DNA of 64,000 nt, taken from NCBI GenBank assembly GCA_025331435.1, contig JAIWNI010000047.1:124001-188000 (forward strand), read 5' to 3'. Made by a program: the position numbers and the translations under genes. The first letter of the stretch is position 1, and every line of letters starts with the position of its first letter. This DNA comes from Choanephora cucurbitarum. Its lineage: Eukaryota > Mucoromycota > Mucoromycetes > Mucorales > Choanephoraceae. A model generated the notes under the pieces. That model was given only the letters and a program-made list of their open reading frames with translations. It had not been told where the DNA came from and searched no databases. Shown piece after piece: positions 24,474 through 39,276 of this stretch.

Positions 24474-26364
24474 ATGAAGTCTGATCAAACAAAACCTGCT
24501 AATGGTCAACGAAAAAAGAAAGCAGCTAGAGCCTGTATTCATTGTCAAAAAGTAAGTTGTGTAGAGACCTGTCATTGTTTGACATTCACCTCTTGTTTCT
24601 TTTTGTTTAGGCCCATTTAACTTGTGATGACTGTAGGTCTTCTTCTTTGATTTATCTATCATAATCAAAACTAACATGATATATAGCTCGTCCTTGCCAA
24701 CGATGTATTAAGCGCAATTTAGCTACAACGTGTACTGATGGAGCAAGAAAGAAGGCAAAATACCTTCAAGACATTGATGGTATGAATAGATACTTGTTGA
24801 GACAAACTGATGGGCTTAGCATATATCTATAGATACAACAAACCCAATGACAGCACCAAGTACTCCATTTAGTCCTCAATCTTCTATTCAAACACCCAAC
24901 ATCAGTGCATTTATTCCTGAAGCATTTCAAGCACAACGATTTTTAGAGACAGGTTAGATAGACAGGAAACAGAGAGTACGTCGTCACTCACTTTGTATTA
25001 GGTACACCTGTGATTGGAAATAATGGCTCAGAGAATAGTTTGATGAACTTGGAGAACTTCAACTATGGATTCGGATCGAATACAACCAATTTAGAATACT
25101 CGATATTATCCAACATGTTGGGTTCTTCCTTGACAACAGATGCCACTAATCCTTCATCTACACCCAACTCAACTCAACCTTCGACTGATGTATTGAACCT
25201 TTGGCCACAACAATCTCAACCACAATCACAACAACAGCAACAACAATCCCAATCACCTCTGATTAAATCTCCTTTAAGTATCATGCAAGGTCCTAATTCA
25301 GCCACTTCACCTTTTTTATCTTCACCTAATCAACTTACCACGACTTATACTGGAAACAACAACAATAACAATAACAAATCAGTAGCCTCAATAGCTTCTT
25401 CTACTATGGATACCTCTCAGATTTCTGCTTCTGGCGTATCTACTCTATCTGCATATGGAGATGGTGCAGTTGTAGCCAATGTGGCCAGTCCAGTGACAGC
25501 AAGCACAGGACCAGCTGTCAGACGAAGAAATCAGATTGTGACGCCTGAAATGGCTTATGCAAGTGCAACTAAACCCTTCAGTTATGCAGACGGTTATCAT
25601 TATTTAATTAACTATGTAAAGACAAGGTAACGAAACAATGCACAGTGTTTGTATCACAATGAATCCCAATGATTGATTCATAGTTTATATAATTTGATGA
25701 GATTAGAATGAGTAGAGAAGACTTGATGAGAATCAGTAGAGCGCTGGCGCTATTTAGACCTTCTGTCTTGGCTTCTATGATGAATTTAACTGAAGATGAT
25801 TTGATCTTTACAGAGAAGTGTTTACAACGTACCTTACTGGTAAAACTCTATAACGATACAGATGTAGTACAGCCAAACTAAGAAAACGCATTAGGAATAT
25901 GAAAAGTTGATTAGTTATTCAGGTACACCTACTGTTGTATGGAGAAGAACAGGTGAAATTACACTGGTAGGAAAAGAGTTTTCTTTGTTGACTCAATGGT
26001 CAAGAGATATGTTGTTAAACAAAAAGACTTATATATATGAGGTAAAGATAGTTAGAGAAAGAGAGATCAACAGAGAATATCTAACATTTTCTATAGCTCA
26101 TGAGTAACCCTTCTGCCGTTGAATATTGGGAAAAATATGCTCTACATGCATTTGATAATACAGATTCAGCTGTCTATAGTACATGCATTTTAATAAGCCC
26201 TACAAAGCGTATTGTTCCTTGTACCTTTTGCTTTACAATCAAACGGGACATTTTCGATTTACCTAGTGTGATTGTAGGCAATGTAAGTCATATTCCTCTT
26301 ATGATAAGTCTGCACTTGCTAACTTCTTTTGTTGCACATATAGTTCTTGCCTATACTTAGTTAA
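24474..26364 (+). CDS. Zn2Cys6 transcription factor of the Ert1/AcuK type
   Basis: Ert1/AcuK proteins activate gluconeogenesis genes in ascomycetes. Nine exons, 24474-24551, 24611-24632 (22 nt), 24687-24779, 24833-24952, 25002-25626, 25707-25839, 25895-26041, 26097-26282 and 26344-26364, give 474 residues. The zinc cluster has Cys at 21, 24, 31, 37, 40 and 49 with the PCQRC core, and is split by two introns. A long Ser/Gln/Asn-rich region follows. The C-terminal part holds the family's PAS-like region: FRPSVLASMMNLTEDDLIF, EKCLQRTLLEYEKLI, GTPTVVWRRTGEI and VGKEFSLLT, ending IVGNFLPILS, as in Ert1. The metabolic role is inferred from the family. Confidence 0.92.
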
Positions 26365-27074
26365 AACAAAAGCATTCTATGAAACAATGATATCCTTTTC
26401 TTCTTTTACGATTAGAAATAAACTCTCTGTTGACTTTAGATACGGCTTCTTCTTGATCGTAACACAGCATAATTTTGACTTGAGTCTCCGATAAGTGAGA
26501 GAGAAAATAGAGTGAGTTGAGTCTATATGGAAGTTCTGAAGCTGTTTGTTTTGTTGATTCCACAAAGCATTGCCTTATGAAATACCCATCTTGTTGAACT
26601 AAATAGTAAAATATACGATGTTTGTACTTAGAAGATAGACCAGCTTCAATGGACAGTGAATTACTTGCTTAGGTTGACTAGATTTTTCTCTCTCTCTTTT
26701 TGAGTGATTCAAGTCGACATGTTTGTTCCTGAAAAAACAATAGAACAGGACTGTGTTACTTTCGTTTAAGAGGAGCTCTTTTTTTTTCTTCTTTTTGCTT
26801 GTCAAGATGCTGTAAGACTACTTGGGCAATAAACACTGAATTTGAAACCAGTCAAGGCTGATATGTCATTTGATGTATACGCATGCTAATTGCCCCACTT
26901 TGTTGAATAATGAACTCTTTTTCACTACCATAATTGTGAACTATTTTTGGTAGGGAACTCATTCTAAAGCTTATGGCTCTACTTTTACTTTTATACACAT
27001 CAATCGCTTAATGATCACTTGTATTTCAGCTTGTGTTATGCTTTCCGCTTCTTTTTTATTATTATTTTTACATA
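26365..27074. other. Region between convergent genes
   Basis: It holds the 3' UTR of the Ert1-like gene and that of the tubby-like gene on the other strand. Short frames here are AT-rich and show no domain. Nothing further can be supported. Confidence 0.45.
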
Positions 27075-28203
27075 TCAATACTTTTGGCTACTTGTCCTGA
27101 AATATTTGTCATTTACACCAAACTCATAAGGTCTGATAAAAGTAGTTGGCTTCATATAATGAGCATTGCTTGGCATCTTATTGGGCTGACCATAGAAATC
27201 GAGGTTGGATGACTGTGAATGTTGCAATCTGAAGTCACTCAGCATCATCATCTGACTTGCTGATGTGGTTGGTGTAGGCAAAGGTGATATTTTTGGTGAT
27301 TGTGACGGGCTGTTGCCTGCGCTCATTGGCAACCTTTTCTCGCTCATCTGCATTTGTTTTCGTGATCGCCGTGCATCCTTTTCAAGCATCATTTCAAGTT
27401 TGTGATCATTCAGTTGTTTTTTCTGCTGAACTTTCTTTTCGTTCGTTGCCTTGGTGCTTTCTAATGGTGGCGCTGTAATCACTTCTTCTATACTTACGTT
27501 GTCCTTTTTCCATTCGCCATCATTCGACTTATCAAGCAAAGTCATCAGACTCATGATCAGAATAAGCTCGAGTTGATGAGGTTGGCTCAGATTGCATCGA
27601 AGCATATTGTAACCCAAGACTGTGAATATACCAAAATATTCATCTTTCAAGGTACATGGTAAATACTGTGCAACACATATATTGCCTATTTTTTTTGGTA
27701 GGGTTTCAAGATATTACTATGACATCTTTTTTTTTAAATCAACAAACTTTCTTACCTGTCTTTCGAATCGCTCTACATTCTAACGCACTTTTCATTTTAC
27801 TTTCTTTGATCCTATATCGTATGTTAGAAATAAACAAATGTCGAGGCGATTTTCACTATCCTTACCATTTATATTTTTGATTTTCCCATTCAAAAGTCCA
27901 TTCAAAACCAATACGAGCCGTTTCTCTGAAATCAATAGTGATATCCTTCATATCATCCAAATGAACTGTGATTGGCTTCACTCTTGATGTAGCACTGGAA
28001 GCTTGTATTTCTACACAGGCTTCAAAAGTGACAGGATCAACTAAACTTGCAGCATAAAACTTTGGGAGTCGATGCCGAATCTTGATGAAACACAGTTGTC
28101 CTGTCTTTTTATTCTTGACATCTATAATTGCCTTGTTTCGAGGATGACTGGATAAGACATAATGAGTAACAATGTCATCTACAGTAAGTGTCATCTTTTT
28201 CAA
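27075..28203 (-). CDS. Tubby-C-terminal-like beta-rich protein, unknown function
   Basis: Three exons, 27866-28203, 27756-27811 and 27075-27685, join in frame to 334 residues. The first 200 residues have alternating hydrophobic beta-strand-like segments: DPVTFEACVEIQASSA, GFEWTFEWENQKYKW, the split CRAIRKTGNICVAQYLP and FGIFTVLGYNMLRCNL, then a helix LELILIMSLMTLLDKS. This order resembles a family of fungal proteins with a tubby/LURP-like C-terminal fold, many of which occur in Mucoromycota; I assign it by pattern only. The C-terminal 130 residues are basic, then Ser/Pro-rich and probably disordered. No membrane segment or signal peptide is visible. The start could also be the Met three codons downstream (28194). 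Confidence 0.7.
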
Positions 28204-29010
28204 AACAATAAAAAGTAGAAATGAGATAGAAAGAAAGGGAAGAGGAAGACGGAAATCAGGGAGTGCTTAAATAGATAATAGCTTCGTGTGACAGATGTCA
28301 TGACCGCAGTGTACTATTTGCATATGACGCTAACCGCCTCACTATTTGTCAAACATAGAGCTATAATGCATATTGTTTCATTGGCCAATATCCTTGATCT
28401 AACCGCACTCATCTTTAAAACAAAAAAAAATTGCAAAGCATCTTTAAATGTTCAGAACATGAGTTTATCTCTATTCTTTGATTTCTGGATTCTTTCTTTT
28501 CTTCTTTTTCAGATCTCCTTACTGACTTTGAGCATACGGCTTGTTTTCTTCTTTTCTTTGAAGCAGCCAAACTAGTTTCTTTAGTCTTAATAGATAAGAG
28601 ATACTCATCGCAACCAAAAAAAGGCAAGTCTTTTTTCTGTCGACAAAACAGTTCAGGCACAATTATCTCACAACTGATACATGGGAATTGGCATAAGTGA
28701 TAAATGTTCCTATTTTGTTTAGCCACAAGTGTAACCACAAGGAATTCTTATCAAGCCAAGCATATGAAGTATAGGAAAGAAAGGCTGTCAAACCAAGCAT
28801 ATGTATATTTTAGAGTTCAAAATGAGAGAGAATTATAGACATTTTACATCTAAAGAGGTGTCAATGTTCTTCATTTGACATGTTGCGTCAGTCACGAAAC
28901 ATTGGTTTAGCAGAATAACACAGAATTAAACAACAATGAAAAACAGCAGAGGGTTCTATTAAATATAAAACTATTAAGGAGAAGAATAAGGAAAAAAGTG
29001 AAACTAAATA
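28204..29010. other. Intergenic region between tubby-like gene start and Cwh43 3' end
   Basis: The right part contains the 3' UTR of the Cwh43 gene; the left part is the upstream region of the tubby-like gene. Frames on both strands at 28288-28738 are low-complexity and overlap each other, so I do not call them genes. A direct repeat AAGCCAAGCATATG/AAACCAAGCATATG occurs at 28753 and 28791. Confidence 0.45.
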
Positions 29011-32000
29011 TTAGTTGGCAAAGTAACGAGGTTCATTGAATACATGGTATCGATGACCTCGAACACCTTGACCATAGAACATGGATGGATATCTTAGTGT
29101 AGGAGCAACTTCTGATTCAGCAATGCGGTCATAGGACGCCTTCCAATAGTCCTTGGGATTCTGTACCAACTGGAACTTACCAGTTTGGATTTCTGTGTCT
29201 GTGATACCTCCATGACTGACACGAGCATACCCAATACGACGCAGGCCACGGAAACCAACGTACTCGCACCATCGATCCCAATCAGTAGGATCCACATCAT
29301 TGATATCGCCACCATCAAACAAGAGATGATAGATTTCTTGCTGAGGCTTAGTGACAACATAACCCAGGAAGACAAATGGATTTGGACTGGTACGCATGAT
29401 ACGCGCCAATTCAGTAGTTTGTTGGATACGATCGTTGTAGTTCTCGTCTTGACCATTATGGCTTACAATAAAATCAACAGGCTGTCCGTGTACATCCAGT
29501 GTAGCATGAATAGCACAAGCAAGTTCACCTACTGGAGAGGGCAACAAGTGATGTTCAGATTTGATAATAGGGAATTTAGAGAGCATCAGACATCCCCAGG
29601 TATGCTTCATACTAGCAGGTCCAAAATCGACATAGTAACCAAGTTCTTCAGCAATCGATTGAGCCCAATCACGATTACCCATGATGATTCTCATAGTATC
29701 AGATTCGAGCAAGCCTAACAAGGAATAAATGAAATGGCTCCTTTTTGATACTTCTTTCTATTTCTTACCAATCACATCCAATTCCAGATCACGAATAGCA
29801 TCACGCATACGGTTCTCACTTGCCCACATGTCATTATCTAAAGCAAAGTGAATAGTCCAAATGGCTGCTGTGAATGCCTTTTCAGTAGGTCTATAGGGTG
29901 TGGGTGTCTTTGCATTGGCAACACGTTGCATGGCCACCAAAGCAGAAGCAGCAACCAACAAAGCAACAAAGAGACGTGTCATAGCACGAGCATGCTTCAA
30001 GACATGGAACTGAGCCAGCTTCTTTTGAATGTCTTGCATAGCTTGCTTGTTAGCGTTCAAGACACCTAAACCAATCAAAACCATCATGGTAGCCAAGATA
30101 GCATCTGTGCGCTCACGAGCATAGACACCACCAGGAACAAACTCATAAGCAACTACCCAGACATGAGCTAAACATAAAATGTTATAGGTCATAAAAGCAG
30201 TCAAGAGGGTCTTGAAGGGAGCTTGAGTGGAGATACTACGGATCAAGGCAGGAGTGATCGATAACAAATAGACGCCCAACACAAGACCTCCATAGTAAGC
30301 AGTCCAAGCGGATGAGCAGTAAAAGACAGCGCAGGAGGCGACACCTACTAGATACCAGCCAAGGCTAGTGGTCAATCGACGATAAGGAGAAATCAACAGA
30401 CCAAGAGCAAGTGCAGCAATAGTGGCCACACCCCATGGAACAGGTTCAGGGCCATAGTTTGGATAGCCATCAACAGTCCAACGCATGATGGTAGATGAAT
30501 CAGTGTACATGGAGTGAAGAGCAAACAAGAGTGTACCGAAACCAAGTGCTGCCATGAATCCACTACCAGATCGATGGCCTTCAGAGGACAAGACGTTCAT
30601 ATCCTGGTTTCTTTCAGCTTGCTTGCGTGCAGAACTATCACGCATCATCACTTCAATGGCTGAGATAACACCCAACACAATACCAATCTCATTCCAACCA
30701 CCGTTTTCTTTGTGCATGATAGGCCAGATGGGGTTTTCTGTAAACCAAGCCATCTTGACAACGTTGTGTAACACGAGACCTAAACCCCAAATGAGGGCAG
30801 AACGCTCTAAGTCGCCTGTCTGTCTGTTGGACTCCATCCAGCTAGAGGTATATGTAGTCAAGCTAATACCAAGACCGATGGCTGTCAAGGAAAGGCGCCA
30901 GACAGGATCAGTCTTGAGGTAAGAGACAATACCAACAAGTGATAAAAGATGGAAAAAGCCACGGTATTTAGCTACAAAGCGTCTCAAAGGAGCAATACCA
31001 ATGATAATAGGCATCAAAGTGATAAACAAGAAGGCTTCAAATCCAGAGATACCCATGTACCATAAGGGGAAATACCTACAAGACACTTCAATCACACCGA
31101 ACTTTTCCTCATTATATCTCCCTTCTCATTCTCTCGAACAAATCGCTACTTACCAAATCAAAAGAGTTAAAGCAGTAAGCAAAGTCCAGAATACAAAAGC
31201 TGTTTGATTGCACAAGAAGATAAGTAAGCTGAATTCCCTTCCTTCTTGTCTTTCCTCGACTTACCTAAATAAATTTCGGTAGCAAATCCAGTAAATGAAG
31301 TCAATGCACGCAAAGTGGAAGGTGCAATACTTCCCTCAGGACTACTCATGGTTGTTTAGTCAGCTAATTCAAAAAAGACAGGGCCAAAAGAAAAAGAAAA
31401 AGAGAAAAAAAAAGGGACTTACTTGGAAGCATAAGGTACAGACCTAATTTTTTTTCAGAAAAAAAAAGTTAGGCTTCCGATTACTTTACACCAGCTCTTA
31501 TAAATCACTTACTTATCTGCAATAGGTGAAATGCCAGTTTTGTCAACGATCGATATTTCAAAGTTTTGGAACTCAATTGCTGATACTGCATCGAATGCAA
31601 CATCATATAGAATCAAAGACCATTCAAAGAAAGCATATGTGGTATAAGCTGCAGGAAAATAGAAAAAAAAATGACCCATGATAAATATCACATCCAATCT
31701 CCTTTTTTTCTTGTTTGAAAATGTCTTACCACCAGGAACTCTCTGAACCTTATGCTGAATGAAGAAATAAATCATAGGTGGCAAAGTGGTGAAGAAGGCA
31801 GTCGTCAAAAACTTTCTGTACTGAACAGCAGTTTTGTTTTCTGTTGAAGTGGAATAGAGCACACCCAATTGCCATGGCAATGTACACAATAAATAGAGCA
31901 CCATAGCAATGTCGTGGGTTAGGTGATCATCCGTTGAAGTGATATAGACCCATCCACCACAAGCTACTGTACGAATGATGCCAACAGCTAATAAGCTCAA

Positions 32001-32535
32001 CCCAGTTGTCTCTGATACTGTCTTATCTGAACGAGTTGAATAGAAATACCATAAAAAGACGAGTGCGAAACGAGGACCTGATGTCAAGGCAATCAAAATT
32101 TGAAACAAGGCACGGGCTGGATATCTATCGCCTGTTGTAGCACTAACACTAGGAAACCATTCCTACCACCCAAAAAAAGAAGAAAAGTAAGCCCTTATGT
32201 TCTTAGATGCATATAATTGCAAACAGGCGATACATACGTCAGGGTACCCAAAATACTCATTCTGAACAATCTTGTAATAATGTGTATAACATGCAACACC
32301 AAGAGCAACAAAAAATGCACCTAGAGAACTATCAGGCTACATGATTGTGCCATGGATTGATTGCGACTTACTGTATGCAAACAAGGTGTGTGAATAAGAA
32401 ATATATCTTGCCCCTATCTAAGAAAAGGTGAACGCGTTTAATGAAAAATGTTGCTAACAGTAATTGCAATGATAGAACCTTAGTTAAAGTGACAGGTGCA
32501 GAACTGTCTGCTTTAATGGCGGACTTTTCATTCAT
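29011..32535 (-). CDS. cwh43: Cwh43, GPI-anchor lipid remodelling protein
   Basis: Cwh43 replaces diacylglycerol with ceramide in GPI anchors in the secretory pathway. Ten exons (32479-32535, 32372-32417, 32238-32320, 31730-32162, 31513-31648, 31423-31443, 31265-31344, 31154-31199, 29769-31075, 29011-29714) give 970 residues, close to the yeast length of about 950. The N-terminal part has the PGAP2/Frag1-like multi-pass segment (ISYSHTLFAYS, FFVALGVACYTHYYKI). A central membrane region with many hydrophobic helices follows. The C-terminal 250 residues form the endonuclease/exonuclease/phosphatase-like domain with MGNRDWAQSIAEELGYYVDF and IVSHNGQDENYNDR. One exon is 21 nt. The 5' intron phases all agree; the start at 32535 is chosen because it gives MNEKSAIKADS before the first conserved segment. 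Confidence 0.93.
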
Positions 32536-32996
32536 GTCGTCCCTCTCTTGTCACTTTTCTTTTGAGTGTAAAGAGATAGAAAGCAGAAGAAGAGAAAAAA
32601 AAAGGCTGATTATTTTTTTTTCTTGAAGTAAACAAGTGCTGGAGTTTAATTTTCCCAATTCTTTTTGGAACAATGAAGTAAAAAAACAAAAAAGAATTCT
32701 ACCATTTGTTCAAAAACAGAACTTTCCCCCTTTGTTTTCTTACTGTAGATTACGTAAATTTCAGGGTTTGAGGAAGGTTGAAGCATTTGGCTAAATTGTA
32801 GCATAGATAAGATGGAACAGGAGTGTGTACGTACAGATACACAGTGGCGGATGCGCACTTTACACAAAGTTCTGATAACTTCCATGACACATGCCAAGCG
32901 GATTAAAAAGAATAAATAAGTTTGTGTTACTGTAACCGGAGCAAGTTTATCCTGCCTGTTTATTATAAATATTGTCTATAGCGATTATGTTTTATT
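32536..32996. other. Cwh43 upstream region and Rix7 3' UTR
   Basis: Two tandem minus-strand genes are separated by about 460 bp. The interval is AT-rich with poly-T and poly-A runs. A minus-strand frame at 32646-32897 shows no family feature and is left out. Confidence 0.45.
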
Positions 32997-35964
<2,968 letters not shown>

Positions 35965-36229
35965 ATTATTGATCTCGAATAACAGTAGTGTACAACTTTC
36001 TTATATTTTTTTCTGTCTTATTTTATCGACTGAGTAAAAAAAAAAGTTTTGAGAGCAATTTGTTAAGTCCGGTCCGGATAAACGCGGATTTCTTTACTCA
36101 AGCTGAGCAAAAGTTTATGCAGCGAGTGCGTGGGGGTGTGGAGGGGACTAGTGCTGGAAGGTACAATGAAGAAAAGACATTGTAATTCATATAGCAGATA
36201 GAATCCTTCTCTCTTTCTTTATAGGCACA
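35965..36229. promoter_or_regulatory. Divergent promoter of Rix7 and ribosomal protein eL20
   Basis: Only 265 bp separate the two starts of genes that both serve the 60S subunit. A GC-rich block (TCCGGTCCGGATAAACGCGG) begins at 36068 and a pyrimidine tract lies at 36206-36222, just before the eL20 ATG. A shared promoter is likely from spacing. Confidence 0.55.
36069..36079 (+). promoter_or_regulatory. CCGGTCCGGAT motif upstream of eL20
   Basis: This 11-mer stands about 150 bp upstream of the eL20 ATG. The same 11-mer, in the same orientation relative to the gene, stands about 300 bp upstream of the eS28 ATG at 62184-62194. It is GC-rich in an AT-rich background, which makes a chance match unlikely. 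It could be a ribosomal-protein gene element; this is inference. Confidence 0.45.
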
Positions 36230-37413
36230 ATGGCTAGAGTAGGTGTTGATAACAAAAAAAAGAAGGTGTATGTTTAAGGCCAAGAGGATCAAGAGAGAGA
36301 AAAGAAAGACGAGACGACGCTACATGAAGACAATTGGATGGATTGATGATGGCATCTTGATGGATCCATCCATCCATCTATTGATCATTATACAGCAATC
36401 ATTATAGAATAAAGAATACATACTATCAACAGAAGCAATTATCAACAGACATGCTCATCGACTGAAGATTTAACTATCGACCTCTAAAACGCCATACGCA
36501 TATGCATATACTTTCTACGCACACACGCATATTACTACACATACACTACATTCGCTCTTTATACATCGGCTTGGTTTGGCTGGTCTCTCTTTCTCCTTGA
36601 AGATCTCTTTGTCCTTTCAACTCAACATGCGCCTTCTTTTCTTTTCTGTCATTGAGAGAATGCTTTAACTAATCTACTTTTATTTTTTCCATTTGTCATT
36701 GCAGTATCAAGAATATCAGGTAATGCATAAATAAGTCTGGCCAAGTGTAACAAAGTAAGACTCATATCTTTTTGTATTATAGGTAGTTGGTCGTAAGCTC
36801 CCTTCTGCCCAAGAAGTTGCTCCTAAGCTCTACCGTATGCGTATCTTCGCTCCCAACGTTGTCGTTGCCAAGTCTCGCTTCTGGTACTTCTTGAAGAAGC
36901 TCCGTAAGGTCAAGAAGGCTGCTGGTGAAATCGTCTCTGTCAACGAGGTAATTTCTGAAAACTTCTGTTTTATACAACTAGTTGCTAATTCTATCTCTTA
37001 TAGATCCACGAAAAGCGTCCTGAACAAATCAAGAACTTCGGTATCTGGATCCGTTACGATTCTCGTTCCGGTACCCACAACATGTACAAGGAATACCGTG
37101 CTTTGCGTCGTGTTGAAGCTGTTGAACAATGCTGTAAGTGATCACAATGCGAATATAGTATATGCTTTAACAAGCTTGCTAACTTTACTTCCTTTGGAAA
37201 ATAGACCAAGATATGGCTGCTCGTCACCGTGCTCGTTTCAGATCTGTTCAAATCATCCGTGTCGCTGAAGTCAACAACGCTGATGTCCGTCGTCAATACA
37301 TCAAGCAACTCTTGACTCCCAAGCTCACTTTCCCCTTGCCTCACCGTCTCGCCAACGTCGACAAGAAGCACCGTGCTCTCTTCGTTGCCAAGCGTCCTAC
37401 CACTTTCTACTAA
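36230..37413 (+). CDS. rpl20: 60S ribosomal protein eL20 (L20/L18A)
   Basis: Component of the large ribosomal subunit. Exons 36230-36238 (9 nt), 36705-36719 (15 nt), 36783-36947, 37004-37133 and 37205-37413 give 175 residues. The protein starts [16 protein letters not shown] and contains [50 protein letters not shown] and [28 protein letters not shown] blocks, all typical of eL20. The start is divided between two tiny exons around a 466-nt first intron, longer than other introns here, as is common for ribosomal protein genes. Codon use is strongly biased to C- or T-ending favoured codons (for example GTC, ATC, CGT, AAG), as expected for high expression. Confidence 0.97.
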
Positions 37414-38744
37414 GCATAGTTTATTTTTGCTTTTCTTTTTTTCTACTCTCAATTGATTAAAAGAATTTAACAAAAAATGTAGTGTAGAGGCATGTTACAT
37501 ATTGTTGCAAGTTGAGAAGGATAGAAAGTTTTTTTTAGCTATGACATAAGAGAGGGGTTTATGCAATCAAGTGTTAATAGTAAATACATCTTGATTGTCT
37601 TCTGCTGAAACAGAGGCAGTTGAAAAGGGAGTCGTTTAGAAACAATGTTTGGTTTTGTCAATTTGATCCTTCCATTGACTTGCGATAAAAGTTGCTTTTA
37701 AGTTAACGGGTCTGACTTTTCTTAAGGGTACTTGGGCTCCTGCTTCATTCTTTCTTAAGCTAAAGGAGAAATGACTAAGGAATTTTCTATGTATATGCTG
37801 CATTTCCTTATCATTCCCATTGATTGTATATTTGTACATGTATATGTGTGTATATACTTGTTTCTTTATTAAATGCTTAGAGAAAGGAAGCTTCCTTTTT
37901 TGTAACGCCACGAGTTGTAAATACACAAGAGAAAGACTGTTTGTATTGGAACATTTTTGTCTATCTGATCTAGCTTTGACATCAGACTGAAATGAGTTTA
38001 TCCCATAATGACTAAAAACAAAAACGGAAGTGATTCTCTCCTCTTCTTACTGTATCAATTCATGTATGCATGTATGCATACATCCAAATATGTAAAGTCA
38101 CTTGGTGTCAAGTGGTTGTCAGTCTTGTGCTTTATTGGTCAATAAGGGGCGCAATCAAATTATTGGCCTAGAAGTCGTTTGAGATTTGATTATTTGAAAT
38201 CGGGTCGCAATCAGATCGACTTGGGTTGGGTTGGGCTTGAGGTGTGAATATGATTTAATCAAATCTAGCCAATAGGATTATAGAATTGAAGCAATAAAGG
38301 TCTTTTATCAAAGAAGCTCGTTTATTATGATTAAATTTTCGCTTAACCTTACACTGTTTGTTGTATATGTGTTGTTCAGTCGATTTCCGATTTTGATTCG
38401 AGTGATTTACGCACATATTCAACTTAGGCTGACCCAGTTGTTTAGTCTGATGCTTGATCTATTGCGTATGTGCTTGTTACCCATATATAGATTTATTTCT
38501 CTTGAGGATTTGACTTTGCTTTGCAGGCTGATTCAATTCTGCCAGCCCCGCTCAAACCAAATCGAGGCTTTGGTGACCCCTATTGGCCGAAGCAGACTTC
38601 GCTATTTGAAATTATGCATCTGGTCTATGCATGTATTCAATATAAAAAGGTAGAGAGAAGCAAATGGAGCTGAATCAAGATTTCCAGTTATCTTCTTAGT
38701 TGTTCTTTCTCTTTTGTTCTTTTGATTTATTTCTAATCTTGAAG
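37414..38744. other. Intergenic region
   Basis: After the eL20 3' UTR there is a 1.3-kb AT-rich stretch. It contains near-palindromic GTATGCAT repeats at 38060-38090, a run of related CGCAATCA words at 38151 and 38206, and GGTTGGG repeats near 38222. A TATAAAAAG box at 38641-38649 precedes the next gene. The frame at 38327-38653 is hydrophobic without a known domain; I do not call it. Confidence 0.4.
38641..38649 (+). promoter_or_regulatory. TATA box upstream of the 38745 ORF
   Basis: TATAAAAAG lies about 95 bp upstream of the ATG at 38745 and supports transcription of that small gene. Confidence 0.5.
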
Positions 38745-39119
38745 ATGCGCTATTGCGAAAAACAGAAACATCACTCAATGCCAATTTTAGACACCTTCTG
38801 TCATTCACCTAGATCAATTTGGTATAAAATCTTGCAATTGTTGCAGTCAGATCAGCAATTCTCAACTCCAACAGACGAAATCAAGACATCTTCTTTAGGC
38901 AGAGCCAAATATAAGAGAAGACGATCTGCAATGGATTGCCCGCAAGCTATACCAAATGCAATAGTTATTCCACCTTTCAGTCCAACTTATTGTAAACCAA
39001 ATGAGTTTCCCTATTCTAATTTCTACGTCAAACTGCCTAATGGAAATTGGATGGTTCGCTATAGATCAGGCAATCGCAAGATCCTTGGCACAGATGAACT
39101 TGAAGGCTATCTAATTTGA
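38745..39119 (+). CDS. Hypothetical protein, 124 residues
   Basis: Single-exon frame. The ATG at 38745 is preferred over the upstream TTG-rich, hydrophobic extension because a TATA box and pyrimidine-rich leader precede it. The protein is basic in the middle (RAKYKRRRSAM), Pro-rich next (NAIVIPPFSPTY) and ends with LPNGNWMVRYRSGNRK, which looks like a beta-hairpin. No membrane segment, signal peptide or known motif is evident. I do not recognise it; it may be lineage-specific. Confidence 0.55.
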   Translation: MRYCEKQKHHSMPILDTFCHSPRSIWYKILQLLQSDQQFSTPTDEIKTSSLGRAKYKRRRSAMDCPQAIPNAIVIPPFSPTYCKPNEFPYSNFYVKLPNGNWMVRYRSGNRKILGTDELEGYLI

Positions 39120-39240
39120 TGTAATTCTCTGATATTTTATTTTTACAAACTTCTTTATCCTCCCTGTGAACTTTATTTTAGTTTTGCACTCTCCTTTGAC
39201 AATCACTTATTGTATATAGCATCTCCTTTTCTATCGCAAA

Positions 39241-39276
39241 GCTCCCTCGATTAACGTGTACATTAAGCGAGGGAGC
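39241..39276. repeat. Imperfect inverted repeat (hairpin), 14-bp arms
   Basis: GCTCCCTCGATTAA at 39241-39254 pairs with TTAAGCGAGGGAGC at 39263-39276, with one mismatch and an 8-nt loop. It is GC-rich compared with its surroundings. It lies 122 bp after the stop of the 38745 gene and could be part of that transcript's 3' UTR or a transposon relic. Confidence 0.6.

Noticed and set aside
38327..38653. 108-codon hydrophobic plus-strand frame
   Set aside because: No homology-like motif, overlaps the TATA region of the 38745 gene and contains promoter-like sequence.
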